Below are positions 29,656 to 38,185 of a stretch of DNA of 64,000 nt, piece by piece. Each line of letters starts with the position of its first letter. The first letter of the stretch is position 1. The notes under the pieces were generated by a model, which ran no database searches, was not told the DNA's origin, and saw only the letters and a list, made by a program, of their open reading frames with translations. Position numbers and translations under genes: made by a program. This DNA is from Prevotella sp. GTDB taxonomy: Bacteria; Bacteroidota; Bacteroidia; Bacteroidales; Bacteroidaceae. Where the stretch lies: NCBI GenBank assembly GCA_020026195.1, contig JAHHQW010000004.1, positions 14,919 to 78,918 of the forward strand, written 5' to 3'.

Positions 29656-30606
29656 ATGAAGTCGGTAAATTTAAATTTAAATTTAAAAGATGAGCTGCAT
29701 GACTATATTATGATAGCCTTTGCCATGCTCATTGCATGTACAGGATGGGTTATCTTCCTGTTACCAAATCACATTACAACAGGCGGTGTCCCTGGTATTT
29801 CTTCAGTATTACTCTGGGGTTTAGGCATTGATGTCAAGATAACATATGTTGTTGTAAACACAACTCTGCTCATACTTGCATTAAGAATCCTTGGTCTTAA
29901 ATTCTGTCTGAAGACTATATGGGCCGTTATAACATTTACATTCTTTACAGGTGTACTTCAGGAGTTTGACTTCACTGTAAACGGACAGCCGTTCCTCGCA
30001 AGTCAGAAGTTCATGGCTGCCGTAGTAGGAGGTGCTTTCCTTGGTGCTGGTGTTGGATTAGGTCTTGCTTCTAACGGAAGTACAGGTGGATCTGATGTTA
30101 TCGCAGCAATGATTAATAAATATAAGGACGTATCTCTTGGCCGTCTTCTGCTCATGACAGATATTGGTGTCGTTACATTAGTACGTACGGTACCTGGAAT
30201 GACATGGGAAGATGTACTTTATGGTTACATTGTACTTGTTATGTCTGCAATCTGTGTAGACGGCGTCGTAAATGCTTCACGTCGTTCAGTACAGTTCGTC
30301 ATCATTTCAGATCAGTACGAGCAGATAGCAGAAGCCATTTCTCAGAATATACGTCGTGGCGTAACAATTATCAACAGTCAGGGTTATTACACAGGAACAC
30401 AGCTTAAAATGTTGTTCGTACTTGCACGTCAGACAGAAAGTACAAACATTTTCCGTCTTATAAAGATGATAGACCGCGATGCCTTTGTATCACAGAGTTC
30501 TGTAATTGGTGTTTATGGTAAGGGATTTGATAAATTCAAAGGTTCTGATAAAGAGAAAGTAGATAAAGCCATAAAGGATAGCGATGCTAAGGCAGTAAAT
30601 GCTTAA
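29656..30606 (+). CDS. YitT family membrane protein, tandem copy 3
   Basis: A 316-residue third paralogue (LPNHITTGGVPGISSV, GSTGGSDVIAAMINKYKD, GVTIINSQGYYTGTQLKMLFVLARQ). After the shared FVSQSSVIGVYGKGFDKFK it carries an extra charged Lys/Asp tail of about 20 residues (DKEKVDKAIKDSDAKAVN) absent from the other two. It starts five bases after copy 2 and is probably co-transcribed with the SDR and PAP2 genes. Confidence 0.9.
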   Translation: MKSVNLNLNLKDELHDYIMIAFAMLIACTGWVIFLLPNHITTGGVPGISSVLLWGLGIDVKITYVVVNTTLLILALRILGLKFCLKTIWAVITFTFFTGVLQEFDFTVNGQPFLASQKFMAAVVGGAFLGAGVGLGLASNGSTGGSDVIAAMINKYKDVSLGRLLLMTDIGVVTLVRTVPGMTWEDVLYGYIVLVMSAICVDGVVNASRRSVQFVIISDQYEQIAEAISQNIRRGVTIINSQGYYTGTQLKMLFVLARQTESTNIFRLIKMIDRDAFVSQSSVIGVYGKGFDKFKGSDKEKVDKAIKDSDAKAVNA

Positions 30607-30628
30607 GCCAGCTATATAAAAGACATCT

Positions 30629-31627
30629 ATGGGAAAAAAAATATTCATAACCGGTTCAACTGGTTTCATAGGCAGTTTTATTGTAGAAGAAGCGCTGCGT
30701 CAAGGTTATGAAGTTTGGGCTGCTGTACGAAAGAGCAGTTCCTTAAAATATTTATCCGATGAAAGAATTCACCTTCTTGAGGTGAATCTTTCAGACGGAC
30801 AAATATTAAAAAAACAGTTAGCATCATTTGATTTCGATTACGTTGTACATGCTGCCGGCGTTACAAAGTGTCTGAATTCAAATGATTTTTTTGTTGTCAA
30901 TGTAGAAGGTACAAAGAATCTTGTTTCGGCTATATGTGATAACGGAATGCATATAAAAAAATTCGTTTACATAAGCAGTCTGAGTGTCTTTGGTCCTGTA
31001 CGCGAGAAAATGCCTTATACAGACATTCTTGATACAGATACACCGCATCCGGACACTGCATACGGAAAGAGCAAACTTGAGGCTGAGAAATATCTTTCAA
31101 CGCTTAAAGATTTTCCTTATGTGGTGCTTCGTCCTACAGGTGTATACGGGCCACGCGAGAAAGATTATTTCATGATGGCCAAAAGTATTAAGGAACATGT
31201 AGACTTTACGGTAGGATACCGTCCTCAGGTTCTTACGTTCGTTTATGTTAAGGATGTAGTACAGGCCGTTTTCAAGGCTATGGAAAAGGGTAGTACAGGT
31301 GCATCTTATTTCTTAAGTGATGGCAGTGAATACACATCGCGTAGTTTCAGCGACCTGATAAAGAAAGAATTAGGTGTAAGTCTGCTGTTCAGAATAAAGG
31401 CTCCTTTATGGTTTCTCAAGATAGTAACCACGGCAGGCGAGGGTATCGGTCACATAACAGGAAAGGTTTCTGCTCTTAACAACGATAAATATAACATTAT
31501 GAAGCAGCGTAACTGGCGCTGTGACATAACTCCTGCAATAAAGGAACTGGGTTATCATCCCGAATACAATTTGGAAAGGGGAGTGAAAGAAACCATCGAA
31601 TGGTACAAAGAAAATAACTGGCTCTGA
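30629..31627 (+). CDS. NAD-dependent epimerase/dehydratase (extended SDR)
   Basis: A 332-residue extended short-chain dehydrogenase. It has the nucleotide motif TGSTGFIGS (Gly9, 12, 15), the active-site pair Tyr145 and Lys149 in YGKSK, and YISSLSVFG upstream of it with the catalytic Ser. A substrate domain follows. Many roles are possible for this fold (sugar epimerase, dihydroflavonol-type reductase, 3-ketosphinganine reductase). The next gene, four bases on, is a lipid-head-group-type PAP2 enzyme, which makes a lipid substrate worth testing. That part is inference. Confidence 0.85.
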   Translation: MGKKIFITGSTGFIGSFIVEEALRQGYEVWAAVRKSSSLKYLSDERIHLLEVNLSDGQILKKQLASFDFDYVVHAAGVTKCLNSNDFFVVNVEGTKNLVSAICDNGMHIKKFVYISSLSVFGPVREKMPYTDILDTDTPHPDTAYGKSKLEAEKYLSTLKDFPYVVLRPTGVYGPREKDYFMMAKSIKEHVDFTVGYRPQVLTFVYVKDVVQAVFKAMEKGSTGASYFLSDGSEYTSRSFSDLIKKELGVSLLFRIKAPLWFLKIVTTAGEGIGHITGKVSALNNDKYNIMKQRNWRCDITPAIKELGYHPEYNLERGVKETIEWYKENNWL

Positions 31628-31631
31628 CAAT

Positions 31632-32600
31632 ATGATAAAGTTTATAAAAGATCTTTTCAAGATAGAAAAATCACCTCGTAAGGGACTTCTTCCTTTAGAG
31701 TGGGTTGTTATCGGATATATAATATTTACTACAGTAGTATTACTTTTCACTGCAACAAAGAATCCTGATGTTCCCGAACTTATATTCGGTCGTATTAAGA
31801 TTCTGCTGATAACACTTGCTTTATGGATGGTGTACAGAATGATACCATGCCGTTTTATGACGTTTGTACGAATAATTGTACAGATGTCACTTTTAGGATG
31901 GTGGTATCCTGATACTTACGATATAAACCGCGTATTCCCGAATCTCGACCACATATTTGCACAGTGGGAGCAGGACGTATTCGGATGTCAGCCGGCACTG
32001 TTATTCTCGCAGTACATATCCAATGGAGTGTTCAGTGAGCTTATGGACATGGGATATGCATCTTATTATCCTATGATTGTGGGTGTTACACTGTTCTATT
32101 TCTTTTGCAGAAATAAAGATTTCGAGCGTGCTACATTCGTGATAATGGCTTCATTCTTTATATTCTATGTCATTTTCGTGTTAGTTCCAGTTACCGGACC
32201 ACAGTTTTATTATCAGGCAGTAGGGTTGGATGACATTGCAAGAGGTATATTCCCCAATGTACACGATTACTTTTTTTCGCATACAGAATGTCTTGTGAGT
32301 CCAGGTTATCATGAAGGACTGTTCTACGGACTTGTGGAAGATGCCAAGAATGCAGGCGAACGTCCTACGGCAGCATTCCCAAGCAGTCATGTAGGAATAT
32401 CAACAATACTTATGCTTCTGGCATACAAGACAAAGAATAAGAAGTTTGTCTTCATACTTCTTCCTTTCTATGTCCTGATGTTCTTTGCAACATTCTATAT
32501 TCAGGCACATTATGCAATAGATGCCATAGCCGGAATATTTGCTGGTATAATTATATTCCTTATTACGTATAATGTATATTCATTATTTAGTAAAAAATAG
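31632..32600 (+). CDS. PAP2 superfamily membrane phosphatase/phosphotransferase
   Basis: A 322-residue membrane protein with about six helices and the PAP2 catalytic motifs: FPSSHVG with His253, and QAHYAIDAIAG with His293. Its closest look is to the PAP2_3 branch, which includes enzymes that transfer inositol phosphate to ceramide. The fold also covers phosphatidate or undecaprenyl-pyrophosphate phosphatases. It starts four bases after the SDR gene. Confidence 0.8.
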   Translation: MIKFIKDLFKIEKSPRKGLLPLEWVVIGYIIFTTVVLLFTATKNPDVPELIFGRIKILLITLALWMVYRMIPCRFMTFVRIIVQMSLLGWWYPDTYDINRVFPNLDHIFAQWEQDVFGCQPALLFSQYISNGVFSELMDMGYASYYPMIVGVTLFYFFCRNKDFERATFVIMASFFIFYVIFVLVPVTGPQFYYQAVGLDDIARGIFPNVHDYFFSHTECLVSPGYHEGLFYGLVEDAKNAGERPTAAFPSSHVGISTILMLLAYKTKNKKFVFILLPFYVLMFFATFYIQAHYAIDAIAGIFAGIIIFLITYNVYSLFSKK

Positions 32601-32750
32601 AATTAATGTCAGAAATATTATGACGCATTGATGAGCATGATGAATTACCGAAATCTCGGTATTGATGTGTCACGAAAACCATATAGCGTCTGAGAATAAT
32701 ACTTCTGAGATATAAATAATAAGAAATCTATAGGAAATAAAATAAAGGAG

Positions 32751-32822
32751 TAGTCCCATTGAGAATCGAACTCAAATCTAATCTTTAGGAGAGATTTATT
32801 CTATCCATTGAACTATGAGACC
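32751..32822 (-). tRNA. tRNA-Arg (anticodon CCU)
   Basis: On the minus strand 72 bases fold as a complete tRNA. The acceptor is GGTCTCA with TGGGACT (two G-T wobbles) and the D-arm stem is GTTC/GAAT. The anticodon stem AATCT/AGATT encloses the loop CTCCTAA, the variable loop has four bases, and the T arm is TTGAG-TTCGATT-CTCAA. The discriminator base is A and CCA is not encoded. Anticodon CCU reads AGG. Confidence 0.95.
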
Positions 32823-32921
32823 CCGATAATGCTTGTTAAAAGCACATGTTATCTGATGCAAAGATAATATAAAGTGTCGGAATTACAAAATAATAAGTTG
32901 GTTTAAATTTATCACAGATAC

Positions 32922-32963
32922 AATCTGCAGAACGACCCATAACGTCTTTTCTGCAGATTTTTT
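32922..32963 (+). terminator. Rightward terminator beyond the tRNA
   Basis: AATCTGCAGAA (32922-32932) pairs perfectly with TTCTGCAGATT (32949-32959), followed by T. The orientation is rightward, although the only gene between it and PAP2 is the leftward tRNA-Arg. It most likely ends read-through from the YitT-SDR-PAP2 transcript. Confidence 0.75.
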
Positions 32964-33172
32964 ATTTGTATTAAGTGCTGTATTAACGTAAAAATCGTTC
33001 GTTTCCAAGTATCATAACTTGTTTGTACATATAAAAATGTTACTATTATGTAATAATTTGTTATGATTCTTTAAAAAGTTAATCGTTAAATACATATTTA
33101 TTATATACCTTTGCACCTTCATTTTTCAAAAGGTTTAGTTTAATTTACTTAATTACAGGGTGTTTAGTTTAT

Positions 33173-34858
33173 ATGGACAAATTTAGTTTTAAGCCAAGTT
33201 TGCTTAAGTCCCTTCGTTCTTACGACAAAAAGAAGTTTGCTGCCGATGCAATGGCAGGTTTAATTGTTGGTATCGTAGCCCTTCCGTTAGCGATAGCATT
33301 TGGTATAGCCTCAGGTGTATCGCCGGAGAAAGGTATCATAACAGCTGTCGTTGCAGGTTTCCTTATTTCTGTCTTTGGTGGCAGTAAGGTGCAGATTGGC
33401 GGTCCTACAGGTGCATTCATCGTTATTATATACGGAATCATCCAGCAGTTCGGACTTTCCGGACTTATGATAGCCACTATGCTTGCCGGAGTATTCCTTG
33501 TACTTTTAGGAATGTTCCGTCTTGGAACCATCATCAAGTTTATACCTTATCCTATTGTAGTAGGATTCACAAGCGGTATTGCAGTAACCATCTTTACAAC
33601 ACAGATAAAAGACCTCTTTGGTCTTACCATTGACGAACTGCCTGCCGACTTTATTTCAAAATGGGGTACATACTTTACACATTTAGACACGATAGACTTA
33701 CCGTCTACCATTATAGGTATTCTGAGTATCATTATAATAGCTCTTACTCCAAAGGTTTCTAAGAAGATTCCAGGTTCGCTCGTTGCTATTGTAGTTATGA
33801 CACTTGCAGCCTATCTCTTAAATATATATGGCGGAATAACATCTATAAAGACCATCGGTTCGTTCTATCCCGACATCAAGGCACAGATACCAGAGCTTAC
33901 CGTTCCCGACATCACATGGGAACAGATGAAGCTCCTTTTCCCCACGGCACTTACAATAGCAGTGCTTGGCGCTATAGAATCGCTTCTTTCGGCTACTGTT
34001 GCCGATGGTGTGTGTGGCGACCATCATGACTCTAATCAGGAACTTATCGGTTTGGGAATTGCCAATTTCTGTACACCTCTGTTCGGAGGTATTCCTGCTA
34101 CCGGAGCCATTGCGCGTACCATGACAAATATCAACAATGGTGGTAAAACGCCTGTTGCCGGTATTATTCATGCACTTACGCTTCTGCTTATCTTCCTTGT
34201 TCTTATGCCCCTTGCAGCTTACATCCCGATGGCATGTCTTGCCGGTGTTCTGGTAGTCGTGTCGTATAACATGAGCGGATGGAGAACATTCCGTGAGCTT
34301 ATGAATAATCCCAAGAGCGATATTACAGTGCTGCTCATAACATTCTTCCTTACGGTGATATTCGACCTTACTATTGCCATCGAGGTCGGCATGGTGATTG
34401 CCTGTCTGTTGTTCATGCGCCGTATGGCAGAGACAACACAGATAAAGGTTATTGCTGATGAGATAGACCCGAACGATGAGAGCGACATGAAGTTCACAGA
34501 AGAGGAACATCTTATAATTCCAGATAACGTAGAAGTTTATGAGATTAACGGTCCGTATTTCTTTGGTATCGCCAATAAGTTCGAGGATCTTATGGCTGCA
34601 ATGGACGACCATCCGAAGGTTCGTGTAATTCGTATGCGACGTGTTCCTTTCATCGATTCTACAGGTATTCATAACCTTCGTACGCTGTGCGAGATGAGTC
34701 ATCATGAAGGAACGCAGATTGTACTTTCGGGTGTTACTCCAAATGTATATGCGGTGCTCGAACATTCAGGATTCTGTAATCTGTTAGGTAAGGAATATAT
34801 CTGTCCTAACATCAACGTGGCGCTCGACAGGGCTGCCGAGCTGGTTAAGAAGTTATAA
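33173..34858 (+). CDS. SulP family anion transporter with STAS domain
   Basis: A 561-residue SLC26/SulP transporter for sulfate, bicarbonate or other anions. About twelve to fourteen hydrophobic segments cover residues 25-425, including the conserved GGSKVQIGGPTGAFIVI region and the later GGIPATGAIART motif. A cytoplasmic STAS domain (about 455-555) has the signature RVPFIDSTGIHNL. A -7 element TACCTTTG (33106-33113) lies 59 bases upstream. The substrate cannot be read from sequence. Confidence 0.93.
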   Translation: MDKFSFKPSLLKSLRSYDKKKFAADAMAGLIVGIVALPLAIAFGIASGVSPEKGIITAVVAGFLISVFGGSKVQIGGPTGAFIVIIYGIIQQFGLSGLMIATMLAGVFLVLLGMFRLGTIIKFIPYPIVVGFTSGIAVTIFTTQIKDLFGLTIDELPADFISKWGTYFTHLDTIDLPSTIIGILSIIIIALTPKVSKKIPGSLVAIVVMTLAAYLLNIYGGITSIKTIGSFYPDIKAQIPELTVPDITWEQMKLLFPTALTIAVLGAIESLLSATVADGVCGDHHDSNQELIGLGIANFCTPLFGGIPATGAIARTMTNINNGGKTPVAGIIHALTLLLIFLVLMPLAAYIPMACLAGVLVVVSYNMSGWRTFRELMNNPKSDITVLLITFFLTVIFDLTIAIEVGMVIACLLFMRRMAETTQIKVIADEIDPNDESDMKFTEEEHLIIPDNVEVYEINGPYFFGIANKFEDLMAAMDDHPKVRVIRMRRVPFIDSTGIHNLRTLCEMSHHEGTQIVLSGVTPNVYAVLEHSGFCNLLGKEYICPNINVALDRAAELVKKL

Positions 34859-34868
34859 TCATTAATAT

Positions 34869-34906
34869 ACGGCTATGCAACATAAATCAGTGCATAGCCG
34901 TTTTTT
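34869..34906 (+). terminator. Terminator of the SulP gene
   Basis: ACGGCTATGCA (34869-34879) pairs with TGCATAGCCGT (34891-34901), then a run of T. Confidence 0.9.
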
Positions 34907-35324
34907 ATGCCCTTAAAATGCGTAATATGACGATTGTGTAAACTATATTAACGCGGTTTTTTGAATATTCTTAAACGAGAATATATTTGTCCGAAATAAG
35001 CAAAAGACAACACGCATATTTTTATATCCTTTTTCGGCAAATTACCTTTGTGTTTGGCAGTACCGGCCTTGTAAACATACGTGTGTTTACAAACTTATAC
35101 ACGTGTGTTATTAATGCAGTTATACGAGTGTCTGCTTAGTAAAGACACATATTTCTTATCATTAAAAATACTGTTCCGTAGAAAAAATGAAGTCTTTTAC
35201 GTGAACAGCATGCTTCTGTCATTATATTTAAGCATGAACGATACTAAAAATTTGTATTAACGCATTTTTTAGAGAAAATGTGTTCTGTGATAAATACTTA
35301 ACAAAAGCATCAATGTTGTTCGTT
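34907..35324. other. Intergenic stretch with inverted repeat
   Basis: About 420 bases between convergent sulP and dprA. A -7-like TACCTTTG occurs at 35043-35050. At 35071-35090 GTAAACA and TGTTTAC flank TACGTG, and ACACGTGT follows at 35099-35106. A small unannotated RNA is possible, but no terminator or open frame supports one. Confidence 0.4.
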
Positions 35325-36455
35325 TTACTGTAGCAGATGATATATGCCGCCGGGAAGACTTTTAATGACTCCTTTAAGTTCAAGTTCGAACAAGAACGCA
35401 TTAATCTTATTGAATGCAATTCCTGAGTTTATTGCAAGAAAATTTATCTGCTGGTCGTTATTCTTCCTAAGAGCATTTACAATCTTCGTTTCATCCTCGT
35501 TAAGTTCGGGGAATAAAGAACGTTCTATTCCTTGTTCTCTTGCTTTCTGCAGTGCAATGTCTTCATCCCAGCACATCTGCTTTACGAAATCCTCTGCCGA
35601 CGTAATCAGTGCGGCCTCGTTGCTTCGTATGGCATTGTTGCATCCTTCCGAATACACATCTCCGACACGTCCCGGAAAGGCAAAGACATCGCGATTGTAA
35701 CTCTTTGATATTCCCGTGGTGAGCAGACCTCCGCCTTTAGCTGCCGATTCCACCAATATGCATGCATCTGATATTCCCGCTACTATACGGTTTCGGCTTA
35801 CAAAGTTACGCTTGTCAGCATTGGTACCGCTCATAAATTCAGTAAGCAGACCTCCGTGTTTAAGCATCTCCACAGCCGTGCTGCGGTGGCGCGGAGGGTA
35901 GAGGTAGTCAAGTCCGTGGGCAAGGATACCCACTGTGTCGAATCCATTTTCCAGGGCGCTGCGATGTGCACATATATCCACACCGTAAGCCAGTCCGCTT
36001 ACTATCAGCGTGTCGGGACACATCTGTTTCAGATCTCTTACGAAATTCCTTATAAGGTCCTGTCCGTATATGGTGCACCGGCGCGTACCTACAATATTTA
36101 TTACACGTCGGCGGTTAAGGTCGGCAGAGCCTTTGTAATAAAGAATAAGCGGTGCGTCGCTGCACTCTTTCATTCGCTGCGGATAACGCGCATCGCTTAT
36201 GCTTAGAATTTCTATCTTATTCTTCGTGGCAAATTCCATTTCGGCTTCCACGCGTGGCCAGACCTCATCAATAGAGTTCAGACCTCTTATAATCCTGTCA
36301 GAACAATAGGGCAGGGTGTCTTTGATGTTGTTTCTGTTTTCGATAATGTCGGTTGCCGAGCCGAAAGCTTCATAAAGTTCATGCAGACCGGCGATGTTGT
36401 AAAAATTGACTCTTGTGAGAGCCATTGCGCACATTATCTCTTTCTCATTTGTCAT
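35325..36455 (-). CDS. dprA: DNA-processing protein DprA
   Basis: Binds incoming single-stranded DNA and loads RecA during transformation; it is also kept in many bacteria with no known competence. The 376 residues comprise an N-terminal helical domain and the Rossmann core with GTRRCTIYG, VSGLAYGVDICAHRSAL, GILAHGLDYLYPP, NFVSRNRIVAGIS and AFPGRVGD. A C-terminal winged-helix domain (about 310-376) follows. It overlaps the thioesterase gene by four bases (ATGA) and is third in the DUF2851-thioesterase-dprA operon. Confidence 0.95.
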   Translation of the reverse strand: MTNEKEIMCAMALTRVNFYNIAGLHELYEAFGSATDIIENRNNIKDTLPYCSDRIIRGLNSIDEVWPRVEAEMEFATKNKIEILSISDARYPQRMKECSDAPLILYYKGSADLNRRRVINIVGTRRCTIYGQDLIRNFVRDLKQMCPDTLIVSGLAYGVDICAHRSALENGFDTVGILAHGLDYLYPPRHRSTAVEMLKHGGLLTEFMSGTNADKRNFVSRNRIVAGISDACILVESAAKGGGLLTTGISKSYNRDVFAFPGRVGDVYSEGCNNAIRSNEAALITSAEDFVKQMCWDEDIALQKAREQGIERSLFPELNEDETKIVNALRKNNDQQINFLAINSGIAFNKINAFLFELELKGVIKSLPGGIYHLLQ

Positions 36456-36850
36456 TTTTCTCCGATTAAAGCCCTCGTGTAATCCTCGCTGTCGCAGAGT
36501 TTACCATCCTGAAGGCATACCAGTGTTGTCTTACATCTGAAGCTCAGACGATTGTCAGATGCGCGGTATATGTCCTGATAGAAGATAAATTTGATACCTT
36601 CTTTTTCAACGTTCAGGCACGATATGAACTCGTCATCGCACTTCAGAGCTGTTTTAAACTGCATCTCCATACGAGCCACTACGGCATCCACACCCTTGTT
36701 GTGCATATCGGCAAAGCTCAGGTTACGTTCCTTTAGGAACAGATGGCGTGTGTGTTCGGTGTAATGAAGATAATTGGCATTATTAACTATACCTTCGATA
36801 TCGCATTCGTAATCGCGCACTTCCATGCGTGCTTCAAACATGTAATTCAT
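36452..36850 (-). CDS. Acyl-CoA thioesterase (hotdog fold, YbgC-like)
   Basis: A 132-residue hotdog protein of the 4-hydroxybenzoyl-CoA thioesterase type. The active-site segment RDYECDIEGIVNNANYLHYTEHTRH places the catalytic acidic residue in the place of the usual D-x-x-G-x-V-x(n)-N-Y. It should hydrolyse short acyl-CoA thioesters in the cytoplasm. It overlaps both neighbours by four bases (ATGA), implying tight translational coupling. Confidence 0.88.
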   Translation of the reverse strand: MNYMFEARMEVRDYECDIEGIVNNANYLHYTEHTRHLFLKERNLSFADMHNKGVDAVVARMEMQFKTALKCDDEFISCLNVEKEGIKFIFYQDIYRASDNRLSFRCKTTLVCLQDGKLCDSEDYTRALIGEK

Positions 36851-38148
36851 ACTTTAAACTTTTTCAGATATTCGTAACCAATGCGACATCTAAGACAGTT
36901 CTTTGTGTCGCAGTATTCTTTCTTTAACTGTATCAGCGCCTGACTGTCTCCGGCGCATTTTATTTCCAGACCGCACATTCGCCACATACGTGTTATGTAG
37001 TTGTTTTCGGCCTTTAGTCCCTCAAGTATGTTGAGAGCTCTTTCACAGAGACTTTCATCTCCGCGATGTCTGCCGTATGCAAACATTATTGGAACAGCAG
37101 TGTTGATTATCAGAAGATTAAGCGATGTGTCAGACAGACTTTTGGTAGTCTTGCAGCTTGTACTTCCGAATGTGTAATGAGTTTCCCAGTAAGGAGTGAC
37201 GTCTGTTTCAAGAACCTGTTTCAGTTCGTCGGCACTGCTGCATTCTATTATGTCTGCAAGGTCGGCCTTGCGCGAGCAGTAAAGGTTTGCAATCTGCGAA
37301 ATCCTTATGTGAGGAAAGTTCTGCGGGCGGAGTCTTAGAAACTTCCATAGGTTTCTGTCCATAGGTTTAAGCCCGTATTTATTAGCAAGGAAATGGTATT
37401 CGTTCTTTAGTTTTTCAAAATATCCTTCCTTAACGGCATTTTCTAAATAAATAGGTTGTACGGCCTCTTCCGTAAGCAGTCCGGCCTGTCCCATGAGCAT
37501 GGCTTCTATCTGTATAATATTGTCTCGCTGGTGTGCCGCGCAGTTGAGTGGAATCTTTGAAGCCAGCATCTCAAAAGCATCACCGTTTATTCCGAAACCA
37601 TAATTACGTGTCAGAGTCATGAAGTAAGCCTTTTCCCACGAACCGTCAGACATCTTTACTCTTTTAAGAATGTCGTTGGTCTTTCTCTCAAGACGTTCTG
37701 CAACAAGCGAACTCAGCCAGAAATGAATGTCGATGATAGGAATCTGTGGAATTATTGCATAACATGGCGGATACTTGTCTTCTTCTAAAAGATGATGGTA
37801 GTTAGAGTAAATTTCTTCAGGAATGTGCAGTTCCATCTGTGGCAGACTGCGTCCCGACTGTGTTATTACGTCAGTGTCTGCATCATCAGTTACGTGCAGT
37901 ATTACATTGTTATAAGCCTCGTCCTTGTCATGTCCGTGAACATACCATTCTGACGACTTCATGTGAATCTCGACGTTTCCCACCCATACGGTGTCGTCTA
38001 TCTTAATTTTTGCATTGAAGAAATCAGGACCAGAATCATTGTTCTGTAATCCGACATCGATTATTTCAACGTTTTTCCCGTCTGTAGTGCTTAATGCATG
38101 TAACGGAAAAAGCTTATGTTTCCAAACGTATTGTAAAAGTTTTTCCAT
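36847..38148 (-). CDS. DUF2851 family protein
   Basis: A 433-residue protein of unknown function from a Bacteroidota-centred family. The recognisable N-terminus is YVWKHKLFPLHALSTTDGK, followed by DSGPDFFNAKIKI, WVGNVEIH and SSEWYVHGHDKDEAYNNVILHV. A nuclease-like arrangement of acidic residues around GPDFFNAKI and NVEIH may be meaningful, but this is only a suggestion. The C-terminus has CDTKNCLRCRIGYEYLK with paired Cys. It is the first gene of the operon with the thioesterase and dprA. Confidence 0.8.
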   Translation of the reverse strand: MEKLLQYVWKHKLFPLHALSTTDGKNVEIIDVGLQNNDSGPDFFNAKIKIDDTVWVGNVEIHMKSSEWYVHGHDKDEAYNNVILHVTDDADTDVITQSGRSLPQMELHIPEEIYSNYHHLLEEDKYPPCYAIIPQIPIIDIHFWLSSLVAERLERKTNDILKRVKMSDGSWEKAYFMTLTRNYGFGINGDAFEMLASKIPLNCAAHQRDNIIQIEAMLMGQAGLLTEEAVQPIYLENAVKEGYFEKLKNEYHFLANKYGLKPMDRNLWKFLRLRPQNFPHIRISQIANLYCSRKADLADIIECSSADELKQVLETDVTPYWETHYTFGSTSCKTTKSLSDTSLNLLIINTAVPIMFAYGRHRGDESLCERALNILEGLKAENNYITRMWRMCGLEIKCAGDSQALIQLKKEYCDTKNCLRCRIGYEYLKKFKV

Positions 38149-38185
38149 TAATCATTTAAGATATCCGTATGGGAAGATGGTGCGG

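Noticed and set aside
35228..35419. A 63-codon leftward frame overlapping the 3' end of dprA
   Set aside because: It overlaps dprA in another frame, has no promoter or family features and looks like a shadow.
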